This document shows positions 45,992 through 59,107 of a DNA stretch of 64,000 nucleotides, piece by piece (positions within the stretch are counted from its first letter, which is position 1; every line of letters starts with the position of its first letter). This stretch comes from Progne subis subis. Lineage: Eukaryota; Chordata; Aves; Passeriformes; Hirundinidae. The translations under genes and the position numbers were made by a program. The notes below the pieces were generated by a model. That model was not told the DNA's origin. It saw nothing but the letters and a program-made list of their open reading frames with translations, and ran no database searches. The stretch spans positions 6,233,321 through 6,297,320 of the forward strand of contig JAKJHU010000033.1 in assembly GCA_022316685.1 (NCBI GenBank), read 5' to 3'.

Positions 45992-48900
45992 CCTTTTCTG
46001 TCCTTGATTGGTACTGTGGTTTGACTCTGTTTTTGAGGGATTTTTTGTTGTTTTTGCTGTAACAAGGGCCCAAACAGCTGGATTTCTCCTTTCCTCTATC
46101 CCTTTGTATTGTCTATTTTTCTTTATACCTTAATGAGCATCACCCTCCCTAGGTTTTCCTGTACAGTGCAGGTTAATCAACAGGGATTCTTCAACATTTT
46201 CTTATATTATCCTGCCCTTCACTGTATTATTTACTGCTTTTTCTTTCTCTTCACTGTCAGCTCCAGAACAAGAAACTGGACTTTGTGATAAGCAATACAC
46301 AAGTAGAGGGAGAGATTCTGTCAAGGGGAACTGGAACTTGGGGGATGAAGGATGGGAAGAAAGATAGGGCCCAGAGTGGTGCCCAAGAAATCTCCTTCTA
46401 ATACCACTGAATCACAGCCCTCCAGTCTGTGAGGGGTTAAAACAAAAGTAATAATATGTGTGAGGGGGGAAATATATTCCTTGAGCTGTCTTCCAATATG
46501 CACTCACGTACCTGGGAAAATGGGAGAAGGAAGACAAGGCAATATTCTCAATTCCAAGTGATTTTTCCCCCGGTTTTTTATTCATGTCTCTTGGTATTCA
46601 TCCTTCTCTTTGTCTCACCCTGACCTATGATCAGTAAGAGCCTGTTGTGGACCAGAATACCAAAGCATTAGATGATGGATAAGCTCAGACCCAGAGGACT
46701 CACAGGACCCTGGGCAATAGGCAGGGCCATAGGAGCGGGATGAGCCTTTGGGATGAACAGGAGTGGGGAAAGCTCACAGCAGCAGGGTCACAGAAAGGGA
46801 CTGCAGGGTCTAGACAGGCATGGGAGTACTGTTCATTAAAGGTATCACCTATAAATTAATTTGCAAGGTAGGGATGTGGTCTGGCTGTCTGTAAGACCCA
46901 CAGAAGGGAGAGCATCCATGTCCAGAGATAAAGCATTGAGGCACACAGGGGCCCTCAACAGCATCTCACAGTGACCCTCTTTTCCTTTTACCTCCCTCCC
47001 AGACCTGGAGGGGAAGATGAGCATCCTCCAGATAATATACTGAAGGACTGATTAAAGAAATACTATTTCCCCTTTTTTCATTTTTTCTTCATGTCTGTAA
47101 AATCATTTCTTTTCAGTTCTCTCTTGCCAGCTCAGTACATTTCAGGTGTTCCTGTTGCCCCCTGAATGATGCTGCTTCTAAGTTCCTCCCTTCCCTTGTG
47201 TCTCTTACCAGCTCTCTCCAGCATCGACCTCTTCCCAGTCTCACTTTCCCTTCTTTGAATTGCTCTCTGAGAGTTTCATCTGTGCCTTTTCCCTTTCTGC
47301 AGACTTTCTTTAAGTGAAAGGAATGTCTGTGGGCATGTACCTTAACTCTGTGAACAGCAGAAGAAATTGAATTGTCGTTTGCAAGGTTCCTGAGCTGAAC
47401 TGATGCGAGGCACTTTGCCATGTAAGGGTGTTACAGAGAGCTGTACTCTTAAATTTTGAGTTAGAGATGTCAGCAGTGGTTACCAGGGAAACTTCTAAAA
47501 TTACGCTGGCAGTGTCTGTGCTCAAATACTGTATCAGATCTTGGGGAAATGGCACCGAGTGAGCAGGCAGAGATAGACTGGGAAAGTGTCACTGTGTAAG
47601 ACTCGAGGATGCTTTACCTACAAATAATAGAAAAACTTAAAGCTTTGCGGTGATGCAGGGTCTCCAGCTCTGCAGTCCTAAACCAGGAAAATAGCACGAT
47701 TGAAGTAAAAAGCAGTGGTTTTCTTAAAATGTCAATCAGACAATAGATTTCACAGGTTTGTTATAACCTCCATTTTGGGGTTTGTTTTTCAACACTAAGA
47801 AAAGAAGAGTTGCTTCTAACAGATAATTCACAAAAATGGTAACTTACCACTAGAAACTAATGGGAGAAGACACCCTGCACTCTGCCACCCCCAAGGCCCC
47901 AGACAAGGCAAGAGTGTAGATGGATTACTCATGCATATTTAAATACATGCTAATTAGAAAGAACATTTGGGATTTCAGCAGCTGTCAGAAACCCGTAAAA
48001 GGCAAAGTTACAATTGCAGGTTCTTTACCTGAGTACTGTTATACCTCCTCTGGCTGTGTTGGTCTGAGCCACAAACTGCTGGAGACTGGGACTTTAATCA
48101 CTCCCTGTTTCCCCTATGCTGCTTCTCTCTTTTGGTTACTTATTGGAGGATGGCCAAAGATTTATTTGGTTTGATGGTCTTGGGTCTGACCTGACACAGC
48201 TGGGCTTATGTAGGGATAAACTTCTGTCCTTCCTGGAGCTGTCAGTTCTCTGCCCCTTGGAAGGATGGGCCTGTTGTCCTGTGGGCCTAATGAGGATTTT
48301 TCTATAGCTGAGCTTGAGGTACAAGCAGTATGTCCCACATATTGCATGCCTACGTTGGAGATCATTTTATTTTTGTCTTCACCCATACAAGCCTCTGCTC
48401 AATGATACGAAATATGTTAATCTAAAATAGATGTTTGTGTATATAAGACAATTTTGCTTTCAAAATGCATTGTCTGGCCACGTATATTTATTAATCATAG
48501 CAAATGTTGTTGGATCAGCCTCTTGATTCAATAACACTGGTGAAAAGTGCAGTTACATTTTAATACATGTTAAAAATACCTCTTGGTGCGTGGTGCTGAC
48601 TGCAGAGTGCTGATGCATTATTGGGATGAGTTTTGCCTCTTCCCATGCAAGTGCTCCAGGGACAGAACCTGAACACATGAGGAAATGTGGCACAGCCAGT
48701 GACAGGTAATCCCCCAACTTCAGAACTCGGGAGCAGGCTGCTGTGAGGAGCTGATTGCTATGCTGAATCCCAACCAGAAAGAGCGCAACTAATTAATCAC
48801 CATATGATTAATCAAAAGCTCATCGTGCTCTGGATGTTATGCATGAAACAAAAAGAGCCTTAAGTAGCAAACTCTCCTGGGGCTGTAAGGAAGGAATTGC

Positions 48901-51900
48901 AGCTGCTGCAGCGTGAAGAGCAGTGGTGCTGCTGCTAGGATGTGGATGGCTGTCCTGGCTCACAGAGCTATGATTTGGTGTCTTTCTTAATGTGGACATC
49001 CTGATACGGGAGAGGGATTTCCTTTTGACATTTAGTGGTAATTGAAGATAATAGCCATTCAAAAAATATGAATAAAAGATCAAGCTCTGTTTTAATTTTA
49101 ATTTTATCCGCGCAAAATTTGTGGTTTTAGGCTTTGGTGTAACAGGATCTGCAGGCAGAGAACGTTCCTGGCAGTCTAATCCGGCAGATCTGGTGGGAGG
49201 GTGGCTCTGAAGGTGAGTGCTGATGTACAGTGAAAGTACCTGGTTGGTTGTTGTAGGAGCCACCTCAGGAGTACATGTTGACCCCCTGATGCCATTTCTT
49301 TATGTTTCTTATTGTTTCACCGGGAATACATTTTTTATTCTCGACGTGAAAAGCCGGCGTCCTGAAAACTTCAGCGTTTTGAGTCACGCCTGTGCTGAAG
49401 GGGGTGTTCCAGTCTTTTTTTTCCATTCCCGTAGCAGAAAGCCACTAATGATGCAGCCGCTCCTTTCCTGAGGAGCAGAGCTGACACACAGATCAGCAGT
49501 TCTGAGAAGCCGTGGGAACATTTAATGAGATGTAGAGCAGCTTGCAAGCTTCCCCTGCGGGGAAGGGGCAGCTCCTGCAGCCCCTCCGGGCTGGCACCGC
49601 TTTGCTGGGTGGCAGTGGGCAGAGCTGCCCATCCCTGGGTGACCTGACCCACCACTGCCCATGCTGTCTCCTTCCTCAGGTGTAGGGCAGAGGCGCTGGG
49701 AGTGAAATGTTCTTTTTTTCCTCTGAAAAGCAAAGCTGCACTTTAGAAAGAGAAGCTCCCCCCAAAAAACCCTGCAGGGAATGTAGGGGTTTGCAGCATC
49801 ACAGGCGATTTTAGATTTTCTCGCTCATAAATTATATTTTAGGTAGAATTATTTGCAGTACTCTGGTGTAGGCAATAACCACACAAAGCTATTTCATGAA
49901 AACTTGGAGCACTTAATTTAAATCCTACAAAAGTTCTTTAATCTTCACAAAGATGTGGAGAAAAGCTGAGAGGAAAAAATAAAAAAAAAAAAGTGTGTGA
50001 GTATATAAGATATTCCTGTTTCTTTAGGGTAATGTTTAATGATCAGTGACTTAGTTTACATACATTAAATATTTATTTTTCTTCTGTAGAGCTGAATGGG
50101 GGAGTGTGCTCACTTTCCTGCCAGATCACTAATTGGGTAAGTGTGGCTGCTCAGGGTATTTCTGAAGCAGCAGTTCTAGCTGTGGTACGTGTCTCATTAA
50201 GGATTTTACTGTTTGTATTCCAGAAGTCACGAATTCTCCAGCTGGGCTTGGGGCTTTGATAAATTGTCATTTCTTACACTTGAAATGTAACTTTATTGCC
50301 TCTGAGTAATAAAAATTGTCAGTTTGCATTTTTATATATACTTTTTAATATTTTTACAGCACAAATTCCTATTTGTCCTCAGTGTTTGCAAAATCATGAT
50401 TTTTCTGAAATCAGTGGGTTTCTGCTGGTTGCTCTGACTGCAGAAACAAGGCTAGCCACACGTGGGATGTGTGAGATGTCTTACTGCTCCTCCACATCTT
50501 CAATGTCAGATTCCTGGTGGGAGGCTTTTCTCAGGCCTCTTGTTGTCCTCAAACCAGGACCATTCTTCTGGCAGACACAGAGTAGCCTTGGCTTTTCCTC
50601 AGGAGAACAGAACTCAGGAGGGGGCTGGCAGCCAGGGGAACCAATCCTTTCTGCCTCCTGCTGTGGAGGTTCTGATGCCAGCACCGATCTCCAGCTCCTG
50701 TCTCACCTGTCCCTGACGTGTTTCTGGGTTCTCCTGGTTGTGCTGGGTTGAATCCAGCCCCAGGCAGAGCCTCCTCCACCACTGAGGGCACCAGGATCAG
50801 CACTGAAGGCAGTTCTCGGTGTTTGCTGGGGAAGGCAGATCGAGCTGTAGGAGCTGACCCTACTGAAGGTGTATTTTAGGCCATCCCACATTCTCTCTGG
50901 GCTTTCCACACCCCCCACCCCAGGACGAGGATTCCCTTCCACGCCGCTCCCTTACACACCCCTGAGCCCAGTCGTGACGCTGGCAGCTTCATTTGTTTTG
51001 CTGTCCCCTGCTTTCCACACTCTTTGTTCTTTGCCAGGAGAGCCCTTCAAGAGCTGAACTGCGCCATTTCAGCCCAGCAGAAAGGAGCTGAGTTTGCACA
51101 AGGTGTGCAGAGAGGGATCCTCCTGCTCAGGAGCATCTGGGCTCAGCGAGCGACTCACACGTTTCTTCTTCTCAGGAGAGCAATTTCACCCACTGTTTAT
51201 TTTGTGTTCTCCCCCAGCTTCAGTTTGCGAGACTAAGAAATACTTTTAAGTCTTCTATCAGCTTTTGGGTGGAAAATAACATTCAAATAGGGTATGGGTG
51301 CTCAATCTCCCGCTTGTTTGCAAAAAGCCCTGGGATACCGAAAGGCTGCACTCTTCAGAGAAGAGTATTTATTTACTCTCTTTAATTGGGCAACATTTAC
51401 TGCCCTGAATGTTATTGCATAGCCTAAGTATCACTTTAAAATGAAACTTATGTTGAGCCTTTAGAAGATTTTTTCCCTAATGGAGTTTTAAGCACAGATA
51501 ACTGAACACATGGCATGTGAAGGCTTTTTCTGGTTGTTGTTGTGGTTTGGTTATTTTCGGTTGTTTGCTTAGTTAGGACTGGCTCTTTTTCTTGGCACAT
51601 TAAAGGTATTTATACATGGAACACTCTAAGGAGGCCTCAAAGCCAAAATATTTGACATTACAAAGGGTCAGAGCGAAAATTCTTAGAGCTCAGCTTAGAG
51701 TTACATTAATGAAATCCACAGCTGATGGTTTCTAAGGTCATGTTGTGCAGGTTTATTTATCTCCCTGTAGCCCGTGAGCAGCCCAGTTAATGACTACTGT
51801 GTTTGCATGGAAGAAGAAAAAAGAGAAATGAATTCCACACAGTTTCTTTGGAACTTTCATCTTTAAAAATATTTAATATTTATGCTATCAAAGTGAAAAC

Positions 51901-54900
51901 TTCCTTCAGGTAATGACAAGTGAAGCAATTCAAAATACACCTGCAAGAGGTGAGCTGTCAGCCTGGCGGTATCGCTCCCTGCCCATCCCCCTGCACTTCT
52001 CTTGAATTCTCTGCCTTGGAGCTTTTATCTCATATGAATTTCTCTCCTGCCTGTAAGGTTGTATATAATGCTTTCTTTATGAAACAAAGGTTATTTGTAG
52101 GGTGGGTTTTTTTGCTAAAAAGATATCATTTATCTGAGCCACTTTACTGTTACAGTGTCAGCCTTAAAAGCAAGATTTTTCCTTTATAACCACATCCACT
52201 TAGATACACAGTAATGTATGTCCTTTTATTATTGCAGTTATTTATGAGATATTACAGTATAGGAGGCTCAAACCTTGAGAAAAACCAAATTGTGTTGTTG
52301 CTTTAATTAATTCGTTACATCATTTCAGTGTGGTAAGATCCATAATAAGGGAAACCCAGGCTCAGTGTGCTCTGTTCCAGAATAATCTACTGAATCAATG
52401 GTTTCTATAGATAAGTTTAAAGCTAAAGCAGACATTCATGCATCTACAGTCATTTACAGGGGGTTTTTAATGCCTAAGTCATGAAATGGGTGTCACCTAA
52501 AGTAATTTTTTAGTAGAGACTGATATCAGTGGAGGTACCTGCAGGAATGTTGTGAACTGTTTCTGCAGAAGATTTTTTTTCCTCTTCAGATATTAAATAT
52601 ATTCTCTGAGTTTGAGCAGTTAATTTATTTAGGTTGAACCTGGTGATTTTATGCTGACTTATGTATCTGCACTTAATGTTAACAGATTCATCATTGCTTC
52701 ACACAAATAGATAAACAGATACAGACACATACAATAAAATGAACCACTGATGCATTAATGCAATGTTTCATGATGAGAAATACAGAAAACCCTGAACACC
52801 CCGAAACAAAATATGTAAGGGCAGAGATCAGAATTGGCTCTGCCAGGGTGTCCAGATGCCAGCAAGGCCAGCCTCACAGGAGCTGGGATGAAAGAGCACT
52901 GCAAACCAAGGTGCAATGTGATCATTTTTACTGTTTGAATGAACCAGAGCAACTCTAGTTGGGCCTTAACTTCTGAGTGCTTTATTTTCTCTTTTTTTTA
53001 GAATTTCAATCCTTTATTTGATAAAGCCCTTGGGTATCATGCCCAGCTTCAGTGCGTGCTACAGGAACTGTTGACAAGACAGTGGAGTGAACACAAAATG
53101 CAGCTTGCAGCGTGTTTATAAATGTAAGTGATGTTTCAGCTCCTGGAGCAGCGTTGCCAGTGGGGAGAGGAGAGAGGTGTCATCTTTTTAGGAGTTTAGA
53201 CAAACAGACAGAGAAAGAGAGGAGATCTGAGGCCAGACAGCTTGCCAGTCCTCTTCCCTTTATCAGCCTGCCTATCCCTCGTCTCAAAAATTTCACATTG
53301 AAGAAAAAGCAAAGACTGAAGGGCCTTGGTATGTTTTATAGCTGAGCAGTGTGCATTCAGACAAGTGCTGACAGGGAGCCCTGGCAGTTTTGTCAGCCAC
53401 AGGTAGGTGGTTCCCTGCAGAAGGCTGCAAATCTGCGAGCAGAATGAGACCTCCTTTCTTCAGTGAAGTAGGTGTGCCTATTAACTCATAATAAAAAGAA
53501 AGAAAAGTGGGACCGATTCTGCTCTGCAAAGAGAAAATGAAATGTATATTATAAAACCTCTGAACCCTGCTGCTTCTGGGAAACCTAACATTTTGCCCAG
53601 TTCTACCATCATAACCTGCAACCTGAAGCAGGTACCTTTCCCGAATAAGATAGCTTTCCTTTCCTTTTCCTAGAAATATTCACCACTTTGGCCTCTTGTT
53701 GTTTTAGGGAAAAAGCGTTGATTTATTCTGTGTGGCTTTCGTAGAAGGTAGTACTTAAAGTAGATTAAATCCAGGTTTCCTCCTTTTTATTATTTTAATG
53801 TTTTGTCAGGAAATGTTAATGCTCCTGTGCCATTGCTTAATGGTTTTGTCTGTTTCTACAGAGGTCAGAAAGAACTACATTTCCTTCCATTTTTAGAACT
53901 TGTTTTTATATCCCCTGTGTATTCTCTCAAATTATTCCATATAATTTTCATTCTTTTTTTGGCTTGTGCTCTTCCTGAAAGCAATGTTCTGTATTGCACG
54001 TTGCTCTGTAATCTTCTTAAGTCATCATTTCACTTGCACTGTAAATAGAAATCCATTTGTGTAATTAATGATTTTGTTATTATAGGAACATTTTTTTTTC
54101 CCCTTTAATTTAATTTCTCTTGTGCATAGCTGTCAAACATGCTATATTTAGCCCAGAACTATCCAGCAGAGTGTGTTTAGGGGCCTGTTTCTTGTTGGAG
54201 AAAAAGTTGAGGCTTTCGGGTGAGAAGCTACATTTTCGACCTCATGATTGTGAGAAAGACTCTTCTCAAAGTGGAGATCAAACAAGGTCAGCATCTCAGA
54301 GGGAGATTCCCAGTCCCATTACTCCAATTCAGGAGTTCATCCCCAAATCTCATGCACAGATCAGCAATCTGTTGAGGTTCTTCTTACAAGTGTAGGGAAG
54401 TGCTGAACTGCAAAGCTCCTGAGTGAGGGGGAGAAGTGCAGAGGGAATCAGTGACTGGCTCATGAAAGGAAAAGAGAAAACATGGAAGAGACTGCAGAAA
54501 AGCAAAAGGTAATAACAGCAGATTTAAAAAGATAAATTAATTATGCTCAATGGGAGAACACAAGAGTGGAAAACTCATGCCCTCAGGATGTGCTCAAAAT
54601 TAAGAGAGTATCTCTGAATTCAGAGTTGTTGATGTTTGACTTTCACTCTTCATGTCACTCTTCTCCTAAAAAGAGAGTGGATTTTGCTGCTGGCAAATGA
54701 GCTTGAAGCACTATCAGTTCTCATCGTGGCACGTGGACTTCTCCAAACATGGGATCTTTGTCTTTGGAAGAAGAACCTGGCTGCGCTGCTTAATAAGAGT
54801 CTACTTCCACATTTTTTCTGCTCTAGCCATCTCTGAAGCAATCTAGAATATCTCTCAACTGAGGTGGGAAAAGAGGAAAGTAATTCCAGCTTTACTCTAA

Positions 54901-56320
54901 AACTGTTCACTGATAGTCTTTCATTTCAAGCAAGATGGAAAAACTCTCCTTGCTCCTTTTTAAACAGAAAAGTGGTTTCAGGAAATGCAATTTTAAATTC
55001 TCTGCTTGCTGTCAGGAAAATGTATCTGTGTTTTTTTCTTGTGTTGGTCCCAGAAGTGATTGAAATGCATGCATTTGTCAGTGCATTGATATTTAATTTC
55101 TTTAGAGTCCCCATATCTGAATTTGATATTTCATATTAAAAAGGAATTACCCCCAACCCTTTGTTATTATGAAAAACCAGAAACCGAGCGATGTCAGACA
55201 CTGATGTAACCATATTCATTTATGACCCTGTCTTGCCCTTTATAAAAGCCAGCTTAAGTTGGTTAGAAATGCCTGTGATTGCTCATCTTTTCTAGTCATT
55301 ACTTCCTGCATACACATAGCAGAAGAAAAGTCTTGTGCCAAAGAAGATTAATGAAAATCTACATTACACTTCATTCAAAGCATCTGCCTGCTTTGGAAGT
55401 CATGCACTGGCACACATACTAATTAGAGCAGAACAAAATGTGCCTTTTTAAAATTCTTTCGGGGAAGAAATTGAAAACCAAGAAGCTATTTTCTTCCTAA
55501 TTTTTTTAAATGGTCACACCAGCTGTGCACATCAAACATCTCATATGCAATGTGCATTTTGTAACTGAGACTGCTGCAGGGGTTAAATTAATAATTCTGC
55601 TTTCTCAGAAAAAGCACGACATAACAATCATCCTTGAAGAGGGAGAAATCTGCTTTTCTGCAAATGAAAAAGTCAAAAAGATCACTAAAAATATATCTGC
55701 ACCTTGAAAGAATGGCCTGATGCTCTGTGCACAGCGCTGTGTGCTCACTGCTGACTGAAGGGGAAAACAGATGGTGTATGGAGACTGATTTTTACAGTGG
55801 GAATAAAGCACAGGTAATAGTATGCCTGTTAAACAGAGAGAACTGTTGAGGAATTTCCTGGAACTGTGGAATGAAGTGTGCAGTAATACAGGCTCATGCT
55901 GAAGAGATTTTCCTGCCTCGTGGCTGTGAAGGAGAGAGCGAGGAGGAAAATCGATCCACGAGCAGGTGAAGCTGTTCTCCCAGTGCAGGTGTTGCCTTGG
56001 GACAAACATTCCTCCTCCCTTTGTGTGCCTCTTGGCTGCATGTTTTTCTCAGTGGCACGGGTGTCACGTTTTCCTGGGCATGGCCTTGCCCTCAGCCCTG
56101 GAAAATCCCTTTGCTGTAGGGAGCAGGACCCAGGAGGGGCAGGTGGGTCCTTGCCACGGAGCGTCAGAGCCCACAAGGGGAAGTCAGAAGAGTTCCTTGG
56201 AATTTAGAAGGTTGTGCTGTCAGTTAGGAGTCATCAAGGAAAGGAGTTCACATGATAGAGAAGGGGTGATTCTAGTTTAGCATTCAGGAAAAGACTTCAG
56301 AATTGACTACCAAATGTAAC

Positions 56321-56410
56321 AATTAAAAAAAAAAAACAACCCAACAAAAAGAGCAAACAACCACTACCAACAAAAGAACCCATCAACCCCCCACCAAACC
56401 AACAAAAAAG
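56321..56410 (+). repeat. A/C-rich low-complexity patch
   Basis: About 90 nt almost lacking G and T, built from CAACAAA, CCAACAAAA and CCACC-like pieces after an A12 run. A simple sequence with strong strand asymmetry; no coding potential. Confidence 0.8.
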
Positions 56411-56737
56411 TGGCATAAATGCACTTCCAGGTATCTACTCCCAGAAGATGGATGTGCTTGGAAGAAAGAAGTCTTTACACATCTCTTCATCTAGCTTGCT
56501 ACATGACAGGATAACATCCTTCAGTCTGTCAAGTTTTTGCCATCAAAAGGCTATGAAATTCAAAGAAATATGTTCTTTATACATTATTCAGTGTAACTTT
56601 CCGGTTGCATACTTTGTAAATAGTATTTTTAGGGGCTTTGAAATGATGAGAAGACAGGGAATGGCCAGTTTTCATTAGATTACCTTACAATTTTTAGCAG
56701 AACACAAAATAATTCTCTATAGAAAATGGGATAGTGC

Positions 56738-56763
56738 GTGAGGAACACAAGTGAGGAACACAA
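56738..56763 (+). repeat. Exact 13-bp tandem duplication
   Basis: GTGAGGAACACAA occurs twice in a row. A minor feature of intergenic DNA. Confidence 0.9.
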
Positions 56764-59083
56764 TCACCCATTTTTCCTAAATGGGCTACAGAAAAAGACC
56801 CTTCTGTCAGCAAAATGTAGTTCAAGTGAAAAATCAGAGCACATTAGCTATGTGGCTCCAATTTTGTATGCAAATTGCCTTCCCACACCCTCTCAGTATT
56901 AGTGCTTTGGTGACAAGCAAAGAATGTAATTCTGTTTTGAGCTTTTTATCTGATGATAAGTCTCTGTTCTCACTGCTCCCTAACTTGTCACCACTGTGGT
57001 GAGATCAATTGCATCTTAAGTGCTTCGAGTCATAAGATATTTAGCATATATTCATTAAAATTTTGTATTTTCCTCCATTAATATTTTGAAAGGAACTCCC
57101 TAAGGTATTGGGTTCCCCTGGGTGTTGAAGCTAATTTTCAAGGACTTGTTTCGATAAATTGTTAAGAATATTTCCTTAACATTAATTTCTTTTGTCAAGG
57201 GGAGATAGTTGCTTTTTTTTTTCCAATTCTATTGAGCTTGAGTGCTCAAGGAGACATCCAGCAGTGTTACACTTCAGTAAATTGGCCTGCAAGATTTTAC
57301 ACCGAAAAACTGGGATTGATTCCACCTCAGAAATTCATGACATAGATATATGTCTTCAGCTTAGAAAACCTGGGCCCCGAAAATAAAAACCTGAGAGCCT
57401 GGATTGTCCATCTTAGCGAAGTCAAGTCCGAGGAATGTTAATATTGAGAGCCATGAAGGAATTGTGGGAAGAGGGGTAAATGCCAGGGAATGTCAGAAAG
57501 TATTGGAGGCAGAACAGATCACAGCCCTGGCTCGAGTGCTGACACACAGCCACAGATACAGTCAGGATGGAAATGAGGCATTTTTCAATGATTAGAAGAC
57601 TTTGGCTTTGCAAATAGATTTATAATGGCAGCAGCAAGAGGAAACTGCCCTGGCAGAGGTCAGAGTGGCTGGTGGTGAATGGACACTGGGGGAATTGGGG
57701 CATTTCTCCTGCAGGTGCAGGCAGCCTAGGTCTGAGACTCAGCAGCCCTGCTCAGTCCTCAGGTTCCAGAAGCTTTGGGTCTCATGTCACTGTCAAAATC
57801 GAGGCTTTGTGCTGGGGGAGGCAGGTCCTGAATTTTGGGAATGTATTTTGGTATTGAATGTGTATTGGTAATGAATTTTGGTATTTGAAGACCTCAGGTT
57901 CTGTCACAAACTGAATGCTGTCTTGTGGAATAAAGGGGAAAAGAAGAAAAAAAAAAAAAAAAGATTTGTTTTTTAATAACTGCCAACACAAGGATTTCAA
58001 AAGGATGCTAAAATAATTTATAGCTTCCTGCATCATATCTTCATTTCCTCAGCTGCCACTTCCCTCCAATACAAATAAGCTATCCCAGTAACCCTGCTGG
58101 TAACCAGCACCATGGTGATACGTGATCAAAATATATTTAAATCTAAGAAAAGAAACACCTGGCTGACATGTTCAGGTGTAAATTCAGTGTTTCTTTTAAT
58201 GGTACTCAAAGAAAGAAGGTGCTCTGAAGGGGAGGCTTGACAACAGCATCTTTGACTGCTGCATTGCTTGGCTGGGCTTGCAGGCAGCCGTTCTTTCAGG
58301 ATGAAAAATTAGATTTTATAGAGACACTTTTAAGGTTTTTTAGGGTGCAGTGTGGAATTAGCCTCCCCCTCTTTTCCCCCAAATGTTGTCATGTCATGAA
58401 ACACAATGAAGTTTATGAGTAAACCCGTACAGCATCAAAATGAAAAGCAGTGCATTGTCCAAAGAGATGGAGCAGGGCAGGAGTTTGTGATCAGGGCCAG
58501 GCAAGAGGTGTGTGGACGTAGCAGGGGCTGTTTTATCACTGTGATCTACTCATAATGCCAATGAGTGAAGAAATTCTGGGAATGGGCTGACAAAGAATAT
58601 TCCTTCAGAACTGGAAAGGAGCATCCTTTCACAGCTGGTACACCCTCAGAGAGAGAGTAGCAGAACATTGATATTATCTTCTATATTAAACTCTCACACT
58701 ACAGTGGAGAAAGGGACACAACCAATACCACAAAAGTGCCTGATAGTAAGAGAGCAGCAGAAGCATTCAGCAGAACTAGGACTGGCAGGGACTGTAGATA
58801 ATGCTAATAATGTGTATTAGGTTCTGCCCTTATCTCTGTCCTCTTTTTATTTTGATTGTTATAAACAAATTCCTAGAACTCTTATCACTTCATTGTCTCC
58901 TACACTGTGTGTGTTATTAAGATGATCTCATGCACTATTTATTCTTCCTGATGTATTGAGATGGTTTGTTATGCTGATGTATTCCAGTTTTGAGATGCTG
59001 GAGATATCAAAAAAATTAATTCCTGTTTAAAAGGTGGGGAGATTTTTTGCTGTGTGGTGTGGTGTTTTGTTTTGTTTTTGTTC

Positions 59084-59107
59084 TTTTTTTTTTTTTTTTT
59101 TTTTTTT
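59084..59107 (+). repeat. Poly(T) run, 24 nt
   Basis: Uninterrupted T run in a G/T-rich stretch (59035-59150) of TTTTG and TGTGTGG pieces. No retroposed body was identified. Confidence 0.85.

Noticed and set aside
46260..46830. Possible old LTR or other transposon (purine-rich sequence with short repeated phrases)
   Set aside because: I could find no TG...CA ends, target-site duplication, primer-binding site or poly(A) signal arrangement that would support an LTR.
49500..51060. Moderately GC-rich stretch as a possible promoter or first exon (for example ATRNL1)
   Set aside because: GC content rises but CpG dinucleotides stay sparse, and no signal-peptide-like ORF with a following donor was seen.
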